NCBI RefSeq assembly: GCF_044761985.1
Contig: NZ_JBIWDK010000005.1
Location: 124,001 to 188,000, forward strand
DNA from: Peribacillus sp044761985
Lineage (GTDB): Bacteria; Bacillota; Bacilli; Bacillales; DSM-1321
Length of the DNA: 64,000 bases
Reading direction: 5' to 3'
This document shows positions 50,971-60,609 of the stretch, piece by piece. The translations under genes were made by a program, and so were the position numbers. The notes beneath the pieces are model-generated. The model searched no databases. It saw only the letters and a list, made by a program, of their open reading frames with translations, and was not told the DNA's origin. Positions within the stretch are counted from its first letter, which is position 1. The number at the start of each line of letters is the position of its first letter.

Positions 50971-51720
50971 ATGAAAAAAATATGGAGTATGAGTCTTTTG
51001 TTGGTGGTTTTACTATTGACTGCCTGTTCAGGTGAGGAACAAACTGTTTCAACTGAGAAAGGTTCTTCTACCAATACAAAAGCTGAACAAAAAGATAAAA
51101 AAGAAGCGAAAGTAGAAATAATGCAAGAAACATTCGGTGCTTGGAAAGATTCTATTGATTCTGTTTGGGTGAACTATTCTGCCGAAGTGAAAAATACCGG
51201 AAATGCCCCTGCTTCGTTAAGTGATATCCAAATTAATTTTGAAGGGGAAGACGGAAGCGTCCTTGGTACGGCCAGTATGATAACGGCTACACCTGATGTC
51301 ATCATGCCAGGTGAAACGGCGTATATTGGTGAATCCACTATTTTAGATTCTGTGAAAGACCCTAAATTGGTCAATAAAGCGTATTCTAATATAGATTTCG
51401 ATACAACAGATGAGGAACCAGCCTATTTAAAAACGGAAAATGTTAAGTTGAACGCTTTGAGCGGTGATTTTTCAGATAATCCTTATTCTGTCACAGGGAA
51501 TGTGATAAATGACGGGGATGAAAAAGCGGATGACATTCGTTTGGCATCTGGTTTATATGATGGAGAAGGGAAATTGGTAGGCGTATTGAATGGTTCATTA
51601 GATATTGGGTTGAATGCAGGTGGAAAAACGGCATTCGAACTGAACTATCCAGAACTTCCACCTACCGTCAAAGGAAAAGCGAAAGAAGTAAAAACTGTTG
51701 CTTACAGTTGGAAGTGGTAA
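50971..51720 (+). CDS. FxLYD-type lipoprotein
   Basis: Encodes 249 residues. The signal sequence ends in lipobox LLTAC, so the mature lipoprotein starts at Cys19 and is anchored in the outer face of the membrane. A Ser/Thr/Lys-rich linker (20-50) leads into two similar beta-sandwich domains (about 50-145 and 155-249). The second has YSVTGNVINDGDEKADDIRL and the ASGLYDGEG pattern of FxLYD-domain lipoproteins. No enzyme motif is visible, and the substrate or partner is unknown. The gene has its own terminator and is not part of an operon. In B. subtilis the region between yloA and pyrE holds other genes (cysteine assimilation). Confidence 0.8.
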   Translation: MKKIWSMSLLLVVLLLTACSGEEQTVSTEKGSSTNTKAEQKDKKEAKVEIMQETFGAWKDSIDSVWVNYSAEVKNTGNAPASLSDIQINFEGEDGSVLGTASMITATPDVIMPGETAYIGESTILDSVKDPKLVNKAYSNIDFDTTDEEPAYLKTENVKLNALSGDFSDNPYSVTGNVINDGDEKADDIRLASGLYDGEGKLVGVLNGSLDIGLNAGGKTAFELNYPELPPTVKGKAKEVKTVAYSWKW

Positions 51721-51792
51721 TTTAATAGTATAAAAAAGGTATTTTTTTTAAAAAGTGATAACTAGAATGTTTCCACATGAAACAAACTTTGG

Positions 51793-51824
51793 TACACCGC
51801 TTGTATTAGTGGTGTGCTTTTTTA
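51793..51824 (+). terminator. Terminator after the lipoprotein gene
   Basis: The hairpin ACACCGC / GTGGTGT (51794-51815, 8-base loop, one G-U pair) is followed by GCTTTTTTATG. Confidence 0.8.
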
Positions 51825-51911
51825 TGTTAATACGAACCCTGATCACCCTCCTTTTTACTTCCACCATAGCCAAAACTGCAATGGCATAGTATATGTGTCA
51901 TGGGGGTACGG

Positions 51912-51964
51912 TACCAAAAAAGTATAAACAACACCCCATATTCAGTAGAGAATACGTGGTGCTG
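51912..51964 (-). terminator. Terminator after pyrE
   Basis: On the minus strand CAGCACCACGTATTC ... GAATATGGGGTGTTG folds with an AGTA-like loop (51928-51964) and is followed by TTTATACTTTTTT. It lies 40 bases after the pyrE stop and ends the pyr operon. The arms carry a few mismatches. Confidence 0.7.
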
Positions 51965-52003
51965 TTTAAGCGTACCTATCAAACATCAACCCATTAGCTC
52001 TAT

Positions 52004-52639
52004 TTATGCAGAAATCCAGGCGGAGTCTTCGGGATTTTCACGCCATTTTTTTAGCTTTTCCAGTTCCCCTGCAGTAATATAGCCTTTTTCATTAGCCACT
52101 TTAATCAATGAGGAATAATCACTTAAGGAGTAGTTCGTAATGTTTTCAGCAGTAAACTTTTCTTTTCCCTTTTCTAATTCGTATGTAAAGATGGAAACGA
52201 CCCCAAGGACCTCGCATCCTGCTTTTCTAAGAGCGTCTACTGCCGTGATGACGCTACCGCCTGTAGATATTAAATCTTCAACGACAACCACTTTTTGACC
52301 TGACAAAGCACGCCCCTCAATTTGATTGCCCTTTCCGTGTTCCTTCGCTTTCGAGCGGACATAACACATCGACAAATCCATTTTATCACTCACCCAAGCG
52401 GCATGCGGTATTCCAGCCGTGGCGGTGCCAGCGATTAGCTCAGTATCCGGGAAGTTCTGTTCAATCAATCCTTTCAATCCCTCGGCGATTTCATTCCGAA
52501 CCGCTGGATAGGAAAGGGTTAAACGATTATCGCAATAAATGGGTGACTTGATTCCAGATGCCCACGTGAATGGTTCATTTGGCTGTAGGAATACCGCTTT
52601 GATTTCTAAAAGTCGTTCTGCAATTAATTGGTTTAACAT
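52004..52639 (-). CDS. pyrE: Orotate phosphoribosyltransferase
   Basis: Encodes 211 residues. It condenses orotate with PRPP to orotidine monophosphate. The PRPP-binding motif VVVVEDLISTGGSV and the conserved TWASGIKSPIYCDNR are visible. The start at 52639 follows GGGAGGG; the frame is open to 52654 but the family begins at about MLNQLIAERLL. It overlaps pyrF by 7 bases and is the last gene of the pyr operon. Confidence 0.97.
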   Translation of the reverse strand: MLNQLIAERLLEIKAVFLQPNEPFTWASGIKSPIYCDNRLTLSYPAVRNEIAEGLKGLIEQNFPDTELIAGTATAGIPHAAWVSDKMDLSMCYVRSKAKEHGKGNQIEGRALSGQKVVVVEDLISTGGSVITAVDALRKAGCEVLGVVSIFTYELEKGKEKFTAENITNYSLSDYSSLIKVANEKGYITAGELEKLKKWRENPEDSAWISA

Positions 52640-53349
52640 CGAATTCCCTCCCAAGATGCCTTCATGTCTAAATATGTTTGTAATGGATCTTTTGCAGATG
52701 TGATTGCTCTACCTACCACGATTGCATCGGACCCTATGATCCTTGCCTGCTCAGGAGTTGCTATTCTGTGTTGATCATGTGTTGGTCCACCTTCATTACG
52801 GATACCTGGCGTAACCGTCATAAATTGGTCGCTGATATGTTCATGGATCCTTCTAACTTCATGCGTCGAGCAGACAACACCATCAAGGCCGGCCTGGCCT
52901 GAGAGCTTTGCATAGTGCAGTACTGCATCTTCAAGTGTTCCGTTGATGTTTTGTTCGAGATTCATTTGTTCCTGTGACGTACTTGTCAGTTGGGTCACCC
53001 CTATGCATAATGGGCGTTTTTTTCCGGTAGCCGTTCCACTATCAAGGCCTTCAAGTGCCGCTTCCATCATTCTGCTTCCGCCGGCCGCATGGACATTCAC
53101 CATATCCACATTCAATGTAGCAAGCCCCCTCATTGCCATTTTGACCGTATTAGGGATATCATGAAGCTTCAAATCCAGAAAAATATCATGCCCTTGTTCT
53201 TTTACAAATGAAATGATTCCCGGTCCGTTCTGATAAAACAACTCCATCCCGACTTTAACTGCTAGTTTCTCCGATTGAAAATGTTGTAAAAATTGCTTCG
53301 TTTGAATCAGGCTAGGAAAATCAAGCGCGATTATTAACGATTGCTTCAT
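52633..53349 (-). CDS. pyrF: Orotidine 5'-phosphate decarboxylase
   Basis: Encodes 238 residues (B. subtilis 239). It decarboxylates OMP to UMP. The catalytic signature DLKLHDIPNTV, carrying the Lys-Asp tetrad, is visible near residue 60, and DAIVVGRAI near the phosphate site. The start ATG at 53349 with GGAAGGAG is preferred over the longer frame. The gene begins inside the 3' end of pyrD (29-base overlap). Confidence 0.97.
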   Translation of the reverse strand: MKQSLIIALDFPSLIQTKQFLQHFQSEKLAVKVGMELFYQNGPGIISFVKEQGHDIFLDLKLHDIPNTVKMAMRGLATLNVDMVNVHAAGGSRMMEAALEGLDSGTATGKKRPLCIGVTQLTSTSQEQMNLEQNINGTLEDAVLHYAKLSGQAGLDGVVCSTHEVRRIHEHISDQFMTVTPGIRNEGGPTHDQHRIATPEQARIIGSDAIVVGRAITSAKDPLQTYLDMKASWEGIRC

Positions 53350-54262
53350 TCTGCTTCCAACTCCTTCCGGTACATTGCGAAATATGCTCAAATCCTAACT
53401 CATCCAATAATTTGGGCAATTCTTCAATAATCGTCGGGCACACAAAGGGATCCACAAAGTTTGCTGTTCCCACCGCAACTGCGCTTGCACCTGCATAGAA
53501 AAATTCAATGACATCCTCCGCAGAAGAGATGCCGCCCATACCAATGATTGGAATCGAAACTTGCTGACTCACTTCATAAATCATCCTAAGTGCGACTGGT
53601 TTAATGGCAGGACCAGACAATCCACCAGTCTTGTTTGAAAGGATCGGCTGACCCGTTTTTAAATCCAACCGCATGCCGACTAGCGTATTGATCATTGTCA
53701 GACCGTCGGCCCCTCCCTCTTCAACCGCTTTGGCCATGGCTACAATATCGCTGACATTGGGAGAAAGCTTCACATAAACAGGGACCGAGGAAACTTCCTT
53801 TACTGCCTTAGTTACTTCCTTTGCAACTTCGGGAATCGTCCCAAAAGCGATGCCGCCTTCTTTCACATTCGGGCAGGAGATATTCAATTCAAGTGCCACA
53901 ACATTCTCTGCCTTGCTTATGTCCCGGGCAACTTTCACATAATCGGCTATATGGGATCCGGCAATGTTTGCGATGATCGGCACATCATATTTATCGAGCC
54001 ACGCCAATTCTTCATTGATGACTTTATCCAGACCCGGGTTTTGCAATCCGATTGCATTCAGCATCCCTGAGGAGGTTTCGGCGACACGCGGTGTCGGATT
54101 GCCAAAACGAGGCTCTGGTGTGGTCGCTTTAATCATGATGGCTCCCAATATATCCAAATCAAAGAACTGGCTGTATTCACGCCCGAATCCAAAACAGCCC
54201 GAAGCTGGCATGACCGGATTTTTTAAGTGTAAACCGGGTAGTTCTACCGATAATCTGCTCAT
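53321..54262 (-). CDS. pyrD: Dihydroorotate dehydrogenase B, catalytic subunit
   Basis: Encodes 313 residues of the class 1B FMN enzyme. It oxidises dihydroorotate to orotate with PyrK passing electrons to NAD+. The active-site cysteine lies in LNISCPNVKEGG. It overlaps pyrK by 4 bases (ATGA) and pyrF by 29, which couples the three products. Confidence 0.97.
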   Translation of the reverse strand: MSRLSVELPGLHLKNPVMPASGCFGFGREYSQFFDLDILGAIMIKATTPEPRFGNPTPRVAETSSGMLNAIGLQNPGLDKVINEELAWLDKYDVPIIANIAGSHIADYVKVARDISKAENVVALELNISCPNVKEGGIAFGTIPEVAKEVTKAVKEVSSVPVYVKLSPNVSDIVAMAKAVEEGGADGLTMINTLVGMRLDLKTGQPILSNKTGGLSGPAIKPVALRMIYEVSQQVSIPIIGMGGISSAEDVIEFFYAGASAVAVGTANFVDPFVCPTIIEELPKLLDELGFEHISQCTGRSWKQNEAIVNNRA

Positions 54263-55038
54263 AGTACCACCTCTCCTGAACGAAATACGGGTCCGTCACT
54301 GCATACCTTCTTATAACTAAAGCCTTCCGGATCGTCTGCAGTGTGACATACGCAGGCAAAACAAGCACCGATGCCACACCCCATCCTTTCCTCTAGCGAT
54401 AGATAAAGCTTCTTGTCGCTATACCCCGCTTCCAGCGCCTTCAACATCGGCGTTGGCCCGCAGGAAAAGACCGTTTCAAATTCCGCACCCAGCTTCTCGA
54501 TTACCGTCGTAACGAATCCTTTTGTCCCATATGATCCATCCACCGTTGCAATATATGTATCTCCTAATTCACTAAACTCTTCTTCATAAAAAACGGCAGC
54601 CATCGTTTGGAAACCAAGCACATGAATAACCCGAACGCCTCTGGCAACCAGCATTTTTGAGAGCTGGAACAGGGGAGGGACGCCTATCCCCCCACCGACC
54701 AACAATGCAATCTCCCCAGCTTTCGCTTCATCAACCGGAAAGCCGTTGCCAAGTGGGCCGAGAATATCTACCCCTTCCATCTGCTTCCGCTGGGACAATA
54801 ATGTTGTTCCCTTCCCTTCAGCCCGGTAAATCATCGTGAATTCCTTTTTGCTTTTATTGTAAGAAGAAATCGAAATCGGGCGTCTTAGCAGCGGCTCGGT
54901 ACCTTCCGTCGGTTTAATTTGGACAAATTGCCCCGGCTGCTTCATTTCAGAAACTAACTCACCTTGTAGGGTTAGCTCAAAGATAGATGGAGCCAGCTCT
55001 TTATGTGTCAACACCTTCATTGTTTCCTTCTTGATCAT
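54259..55038 (-). CDS. pyrK: Dihydroorotate dehydrogenase B, electron transfer subunit
   Basis: Encodes 259 residues. It carries FAD and a [2Fe-2S] cluster: a flavin-binding RRPISISSYN (about 52-61), NAD-binding GGGIGVPPL, and the cluster cysteines in CGIGACFACVCHT near the C-terminus. The start overlaps the carB stop by 4 bases (ATGA), so the long form beginning MIKKETMKV is kept. Confidence 0.96.
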   Translation of the reverse strand: MIKKETMKVLTHKELAPSIFELTLQGELVSEMKQPGQFVQIKPTEGTEPLLRRPISISSYNKSKKEFTMIYRAEGKGTTLLSQRKQMEGVDILGPLGNGFPVDEAKAGEIALLVGGGIGVPPLFQLSKMLVARGVRVIHVLGFQTMAAVFYEEEFSELGDTYIATVDGSYGTKGFVTTVIEKLGAEFETVFSCGPTPMLKALEAGYSDKKLYLSLEERMGCGIGACFACVCHTADDPEGFSYKKVCSDGPVFRSGEVVL

Positions 55039-58000
55039 GTATAGCTCACCTCACGACTTTTTTTCGTCTTTCCCATGGCTTCCGTCGAGAATGTCATGGA
55101 TTCGATCACTCTTAAAATGGCTTCTGCTGTATCCAATGATGTCAAGCAGGTAACTCCATTTTCAACCGATTCACGTCGAATCCTGAACCCATCCCGCTCC
55201 GGTTGCTTCCCTTTTGTCAATGTATTGATGACGAACTGGGCTTCGCCATGACGGATGACATCCAACAGATTCCTGCCTTCTTCTCCGATTTTTCCTACGA
55301 CAGCAGTTGGGATGCCCGACTCTTCCAGCATATTCGCCGTTCCACTTGTGGCAATTAGCTTGAAGCCGATGTTATGGAAGCGTCTGGCTAATTGAAGTGC
55401 TTCCTGCTTATCTTTATCCGATATGGTTAACAAGACCGTTCCATGGCTTTGTATGGTGAAGCCGGAAGCGACAAGTCCTTTGTATAGGGCCTTTTCAAGT
55501 GTGCTATCTTTCCCCATGACTTCCCCAGTCGATTTCATTTCAGGCCCGAGTGATATGTCCACTCCTCTCAATTTAGCAAAAGAGAAGACAGGCACTTTTA
55601 CATAGACCCCGGTTTGTTCGGGAACCATTCCTGACTGATACCCATGACTTTCAAGGCTTTGTCCCAGAATCACCTTTGTTGCGAGGTTCGCCATGGGTAC
55701 ATTTGTAATTTTACTTAAGAATGGAACCGTACGACTTGAACGTGGATTCACTTCAATGACATACACTTCGTCATTACTGATGACATATTGGATGTTCAGC
55801 AAACCAATGATTTTCAATCCTTTTGCCAATCTGGTGGTGTAATCGATGATCACTTCTTTTTGCTTATCCGTCAGGCTTTGGGGCGGATAGACGGCAATCG
55901 AATCGCCCGAGTGAACCCCTGCCCGTTCGATGTGTTCCATGATTCCAGGGATGACCACGGTCTTGCCATCCGAAATGCCGTCGACCTCCACTTCTTTACC
56001 CGTTAGATACCGATCAATCAGTACCGGGTGTTCCGGATTGATTTTCACCGCATTTTTCATGTAATGAAGCAACTCTTCTTGTTTGTAGACAATTTCCATC
56101 GCCCTTCCTCCGAGTACATAGGAAGGCCTTACTAAAACCGGGTATCCGATATCTTCAGCAATGATGATCGCTTCTTCGACGGACGTGGCCGTTTTCCCTT
56201 TAGGCTGTGGAATGCCCATTTCTTGGAGAGCTGTCTCGAATTTGTTTCGATTTTCCGCACGGTCCAGGTCTTCTAAAGAGGTACCGAGTATTTTCACACC
56301 CCGATGAACTAACCCCTCTGCAAGATTGATGGCGGTCTGCCCGCCAAATTGGACGATGACCCCTTCTGGTTTCTCCAAGTCGATGACATGCATCACATCT
56401 TCAAGTGTCAACGGCTCGAAGTAAAGCTTATCGGAAATACTGAAATCTGTTGATACCGTTTCAGGATTATTATTGATGATGATTGCTTCATAGCCCGCTT
56501 CCTTAATGGCCCACACGGAATGTACGGTCGCATAGTCGAATTCAACACCTTGACCAATTCGGATCGGACCAGACCCCAGTACGATGACGCTTTTTTTATC
56601 CGTTACCACCGATTCGTTTTCCTCTTCATACGTTCCGTAAAAATACGGCGTTTCTGATTCGAATTCTGCGGCACACGTATCAACCATTTTATAAACTGGT
56701 ATGATTCCATGCTGTTTTCGATATTCATATACATTGATTTCAGCGACTTCCCAGATTTCCGAAATGGTTTTGTCGGAAAAGCCAAGCTCTTTAGCCTTCT
56801 GCAGGACTTCCGTGTCATAAATATGAGTACGTAACTCTTGTTCAAAGTCGATGATTTTCTTCAGTTTATGAAGGAAGAATAAATCGATTTGACTCCATTC
56901 GTGAATGGTTTCTATCGTTTTTCCTCTTCTTAATGCCTCACCGATATAGAATAACCGTTCATCTCCCGCTTTCCGGATTCTTTTTTCAATTAATTCATCA
57001 TTGAAATTCTCACTCAACTCGAGGTGATATACCCCGGCTTCAAGGGAACGAACAGCTTTAAGTATCGATTCCTCGAATGTTCGGCCAATCGCCATGACTT
57101 CTCCAGTTGCCTTCATTTGCGTGCCGAGTCTACGGTTGGCACTTTCAAATTTATCGAACGGCCACCGAGGGATTTTCGTGACGACATAATCTAGCGCCGG
57201 TTCGAAGCTCGCATACGTTTTGCCCGTAACCGGGTTCATCATTTCATCTAGCGTCAAACCGACTGCAATCTTAGCCGCAAGTTTGGCTATCGGGTATCCT
57301 GTCGCTTTCGATGCGAGTGCCGATGAACGGCTTACCCGTGGATTGACTTCAATCACATAGTATTGGTAGCTATCTGGGTCAAGGGCCAGCTGAACATTAC
57401 AACCACCCTCGATTTTCAAGGCACGAATGATTTTCAATGAAGTGTTCCTAAGCATTTGGTACTCTCGGTCACTTAGCGTTTGACTTGGTGCCGCAACAAT
57501 CGAATCACCTGTATGTACACCGACTGGATCGAAGTTCTCCATATTACATACGACTATCGCATTATCATTGGAGTCTCGCATCACTTCATATTCCACTTCT
57601 TTAAAACCGGCAATGCTTTTCTCAAGAAGGCATTGATGGACAGGGCTGCTTTTCAAGCCGCCTTCAACAATCTCAATCAATTGCTCTTCGTCTTCACAGA
57701 TCCCGCCTCCTGTCCCCCCCAATGTGAACGCGGGACGAACGATGACTGGATAGCCGACTCGTTCCACGAACGCATAGGCCTCATCCAAATTATGTATAAT
57801 GTCGCTATCCGGAACCGGCTCATCGAGTTCATTCATTAACGTGCGGAACAAATCCCTATCTTCCGCTTGTTGGATGGCAGAAAGTTTCGTGCCCAGAATC
57901 TGGACGTTGCATTCTTCCAATATCCCCGCATTGGCCAATTCTACGGCCATATTCAATCCCGTCTGTCCGCCCAAAGTCGGAAGCAAGGCATCCGGACGCT

Positions 58001-58241
58001 CTTTGCGGATGATTTTACTAACAAATTCCAGGGTGATCGGTTCGATATAAACCGCATCAGCCATTTCACTGTCGGTCATGATCGTCGCGGGGTTTGAGTT
58101 GATCAGAATTACCCGGTAGCCCTCTTCTTTTAATGCGATGCATGCTTGAGTTCCTGCATAATCGAACTCAGCGGCCTGGCCGATTACGATTGGACCAGAA
58201 CCAATAACTAAGATGCTTTTTATATCTGTGCGTTTTGGCAT
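55035..58241 (-). CDS. carB: Carbamoyl-phosphate synthase, large chain (pyrimidine-specific)
   Basis: Encodes 1068 residues (B. subtilis PyrAB 1071). Two homologous ATP-grasp halves are seen (about 1-550 and 550-930), each beginning with VLGSGPI-type motifs, and a C-terminal MGS-like regulatory domain (about 930-1068) where UMP and PRPP act. The gene is coupled to carA (22-base overlap) and pyrK. Also called pyrAB. Confidence 0.98.
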   Translation of the reverse strand: MPKRTDIKSILVIGSGPIVIGQAAEFDYAGTQACIALKEEGYRVILINSNPATIMTDSEMADAVYIEPITLEFVSKIIRKERPDALLPTLGGQTGLNMAVELANAGILEECNVQILGTKLSAIQQAEDRDLFRTLMNELDEPVPDSDIIHNLDEAYAFVERVGYPVIVRPAFTLGGTGGGICEDEEQLIEIVEGGLKSSPVHQCLLEKSIAGFKEVEYEVMRDSNDNAIVVCNMENFDPVGVHTGDSIVAAPSQTLSDREYQMLRNTSLKIIRALKIEGGCNVQLALDPDSYQYYVIEVNPRVSRSSALASKATGYPIAKLAAKIAVGLTLDEMMNPVTGKTYASFEPALDYVVTKIPRWPFDKFESANRRLGTQMKATGEVMAIGRTFEESILKAVRSLEAGVYHLELSENFNDELIEKRIRKAGDERLFYIGEALRRGKTIETIHEWSQIDLFFLHKLKKIIDFEQELRTHIYDTEVLQKAKELGFSDKTISEIWEVAEINVYEYRKQHGIIPVYKMVDTCAAEFESETPYFYGTYEEENESVVTDKKSVIVLGSGPIRIGQGVEFDYATVHSVWAIKEAGYEAIIINNNPETVSTDFSISDKLYFEPLTLEDVMHVIDLEKPEGVIVQFGGQTAINLAEGLVHRGVKILGTSLEDLDRAENRNKFETALQEMGIPQPKGKTATSVEEAIIIAEDIGYPVLVRPSYVLGGRAMEIVYKQEELLHYMKNAVKINPEHPVLIDRYLTGKEVEVDGISDGKTVVIPGIMEHIERAGVHSGDSIAVYPPQSLTDKQKEVIIDYTTRLAKGLKIIGLLNIQYVISNDEVYVIEVNPRSSRTVPFLSKITNVPMANLATKVILGQSLESHGYQSGMVPEQTGVYVKVPVFSFAKLRGVDISLGPEMKSTGEVMGKDSTLEKALYKGLVASGFTIQSHGTVLLTISDKDKQEALQLARRFHNIGFKLIATSGTANMLEESGIPTAVVGKIGEEGRNLLDVIRHGEAQFVINTLTKGKQPERDGFRIRRESVENGVTCLTSLDTAEAILRVIESMTFSTEAMGKTKKSREVSYT

Positions 58242-59326
58242 GTTTCTTCCCCCTTTGTAGTGGCAACTTCAATGTTCCGTAAAAATTCATCGAAAAGATA
58301 ATTGGCGTCTTCCGGTCCTGGTGACGCCTCCGGATGGTACTGAACCGTAAAGGCCGGGTAATGTTTATGGCGTAAACCTTCGATGGTATCATCATTCAAG
58401 GCAGTATGTGTAACGGTAAGGTCGGTATGTTCGATTGAATCCGTTTCGACTGTGTAACCGTGATTTTGCGAAGTAATGGACACTTTTCCCGTACGAAGAT
58501 CCTTTACTGGATGGTTGGATCCGCGATGACCGAATTTTAGTTTGTCTGTATCTGCCCCGTTTGCAAGCGCGAACAGCTGATGGCCCAGGCAAATTCCGAA
58601 TAGTGGGACTTCTTTCTGGATTGTCCGAATCATTTCTAACGTTTCCCGAACGCTTTTTGGGTCTCCAGGTCCATTGGACAGCATCACTCCATCCGGATGA
58701 TAGTTCATGATCTCCTGTGCCGTGATGTTATAAGGAACGACCACGACGTCACACCCACGTTTCGTCAACTCTCGTAAAATACCATGCTTCATTCCGTAAT
58801 CGACTAGAACCACTCGCGGTCCCCTACCTGGACTTGAGTAGGCCGTTTTAGTAGATACCTGTTTCACTTGAGTGGTCGGGAGTACCGTTGCTTTAAGCTG
58901 GGCAATAACCTCATCGGCCTTCTTATTCATATTACAGAGCGCCCCTTTAAGAGCACCTGTCTTTCTGATGATCCTTGTCAGCTTTCTCGTGTCAATCCCG
59001 GAGATTCCAGGGATATTCTTCATTTTCAAATAGTCATCAAGTGATAATTGGTTGCGCCAGTTAGAAGGAAATTCTGCAGTTTCCTTCACGACGAATCCCG
59101 CTATGGCTGGATTGATCGATTCAAAATCGTCTCGGTTGATTCCATAGTTCCCAATTAGCGGATATGTCAAAGTAACAATTTGACCACAATAAGATGGATC
59201 AGATAAAATTTCTTGATAGCCTGTCATCCCTGTGTTAAATACGACTTCCCCGATTTTCTCCACGTCTCCACCGAATGCTTCGCCAATGAAAACCGTACCA
59301 TCTTCTAAAATAAGCTGTCTTTTCAT
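58220..59326 (-). CDS. carA: Carbamoyl-phosphate synthase, small chain
   Basis: Encodes 368 residues (B. subtilis PyrAA 364) from MKRQLILEDG. Its glutaminase domain has the nucleophile in FGICLGHQLFALA and a later HPEASPGP for the His/Glu pair. It supplies ammonia to CarB. The start at 59326 overlaps the pyrC stop by 4 bases; an upstream frame to 59395 lies in pyrC and is rejected. Also called pyrAA. Confidence 0.97.
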   Translation of the reverse strand: MKRQLILEDGTVFIGEAFGGDVEKIGEVVFNTGMTGYQEILSDPSYCGQIVTLTYPLIGNYGINRDDFESINPAIAGFVVKETAEFPSNWRNQLSLDDYLKMKNIPGISGIDTRKLTRIIRKTGALKGALCNMNKKADEVIAQLKATVLPTTQVKQVSTKTAYSSPGRGPRVVLVDYGMKHGILRELTKRGCDVVVVPYNITAQEIMNYHPDGVMLSNGPGDPKSVRETLEMIRTIQKEVPLFGICLGHQLFALANGADTDKLKFGHRGSNHPVKDLRTGKVSITSQNHGYTVETDSIEHTDLTVTHTALNDDTIEGLRHKHYPAFTVQYHPEASPGPEDANYLFDEFLRNIEVATTKGEETCQNAQI

Positions 59327-60609
59327 CCCTGAACACGTCCTTTTTCCCAAGATAACTTTCCTTCTGAAATCGTCATGACCGGCCACCCCTGACATTTCTT
59401 GTCATGGAAAGGTGTGTTTTTTCCCTTTGAAGCGAATTCTTCTTTATTGATCGCCTGTTTTGCATTCAAATCGATTAACGTGATATCCGCCACAACCCCT
59501 TCTTTTAGCTGGCCGAATGGAAGCGAGAAGCAATCAGCTGGTTTGATGGTCAGGAAGTCTACCAACTGTTTCAGAGTGATGATTTCTTTTTTGACCAATT
59601 CCGTATAAAGCAGCGGGAAGGCCGTTTCTAGACCTACAATTCCGAATGGAGCAAGCTGCATGCTTTGCTCTTTTTCCTCAACGCTATGAGGGGCATGGTC
59701 TGTTGCGATAAAATCGATGGTTCCATCAAGCAAGCCTTCGATTAAAGCATCACGATCTTCGCGTCCCCTTAAAGGAGGGTTCATTTTATAATTCGTATCA
59801 AGCCCTGGTATATCATCTTCTGAAAGTAATAGATGATGTGGGGTCACTTCCGCAGTGACTTTGATACCGGCACGTTTAGCGTCTCTTACGGTTCTTACCG
59901 ATTCTTTCGTTGATATATGGCAGACGTGGTAATGGCAGCCTGCCGCTTCCGCAAGCAATATGTCACGGGCAATATGTACAGCTTCGCATACAGAAGGAAT
60001 TCCATTGATTCCATTTTCTTTGGAGAATCTCCCCTCATGAACGGAGCCTTTATTGATTAAGCTATTATCTTCACAATGGGCGACCACAGCCATATCAATG
60101 GCAGCTGCCCGCTTCATCGCTTCAAGCATCATTCCTGCCTCTTGAATGCCAACACCATCATCCGTAAAGGCGAATGCCCCTGTCTTCTTCAGTGCTGAAA
60201 AATCAGTCAGCTCCTTGCCAGCTTCTCTAATCGTGATCGAAGCATAGGGCAACACGCGAACATGTGCCGTTTCTTCAATTTTTTTATTCAACGCCCCAAG
60301 GTGCTCCACAGTATCAGGTACAGGTCTTGTATTGGGCATGGCTGCTACTGTCGTAAAGCCACCTCTGGCCGCCGCCAAGGTTCCCGTTTCAATGGTTTCT
60401 TTATGTTCTCCCCCCGGCTCACGTAAATGTACATGTAGATCTATGAATCCTGCTGTAACAAGCAGCCCATCAGCATCTACTACTTTACTATCTTCCGTAG
60501 CCAGGTTCTCCCCTATTTTCGTGATGAACCTTCCCTCTATTTCTATATCTGCTTTCTTGAATTGATTTTGATTATCTAGCAATACTCCATTTTTGATGAC
60601 AGTTTTCAT
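59323..60609 (-). CDS. pyrC: Dihydroorotase
   Basis: Encodes 428 residues, the length of B. subtilis PyrC, from MKTVIKNGVLL. It is a class I dihydroorotase with the zinc-ligand motif DLHVHLREPG and later ATDHAPHS. It cyclises carbamoyl aspartate. The start has GGGAGGAA. It lies inside the 3' end of pyrB (38-base overlap). Confidence 0.97.
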   Translation of the reverse strand: MKTVIKNGVLLDNQNQFKKADIEIEGRFITKIGENLATEDSKVVDADGLLVTAGFIDLHVHLREPGGEHKETIETGTLAAARGGFTTVAAMPNTRPVPDTVEHLGALNKKIEETAHVRVLPYASITIREAGKELTDFSALKKTGAFAFTDDGVGIQEAGMMLEAMKRAAAIDMAVVAHCEDNSLINKGSVHEGRFSKENGINGIPSVCEAVHIARDILLAEAAGCHYHVCHISTKESVRTVRDAKRAGIKVTAEVTPHHLLLSEDDIPGLDTNYKMNPPLRGREDRDALIEGLLDGTIDFIATDHAPHSVEEKEQSMQLAPFGIVGLETAFPLLYTELVKKEIITLKQLVDFLTIKPADCFSLPFGQLKEGVVADITLIDLNAKQAINKEEFASKGKNTPFHDKKCQGWPVMTISEGKLSWEKGRVQG

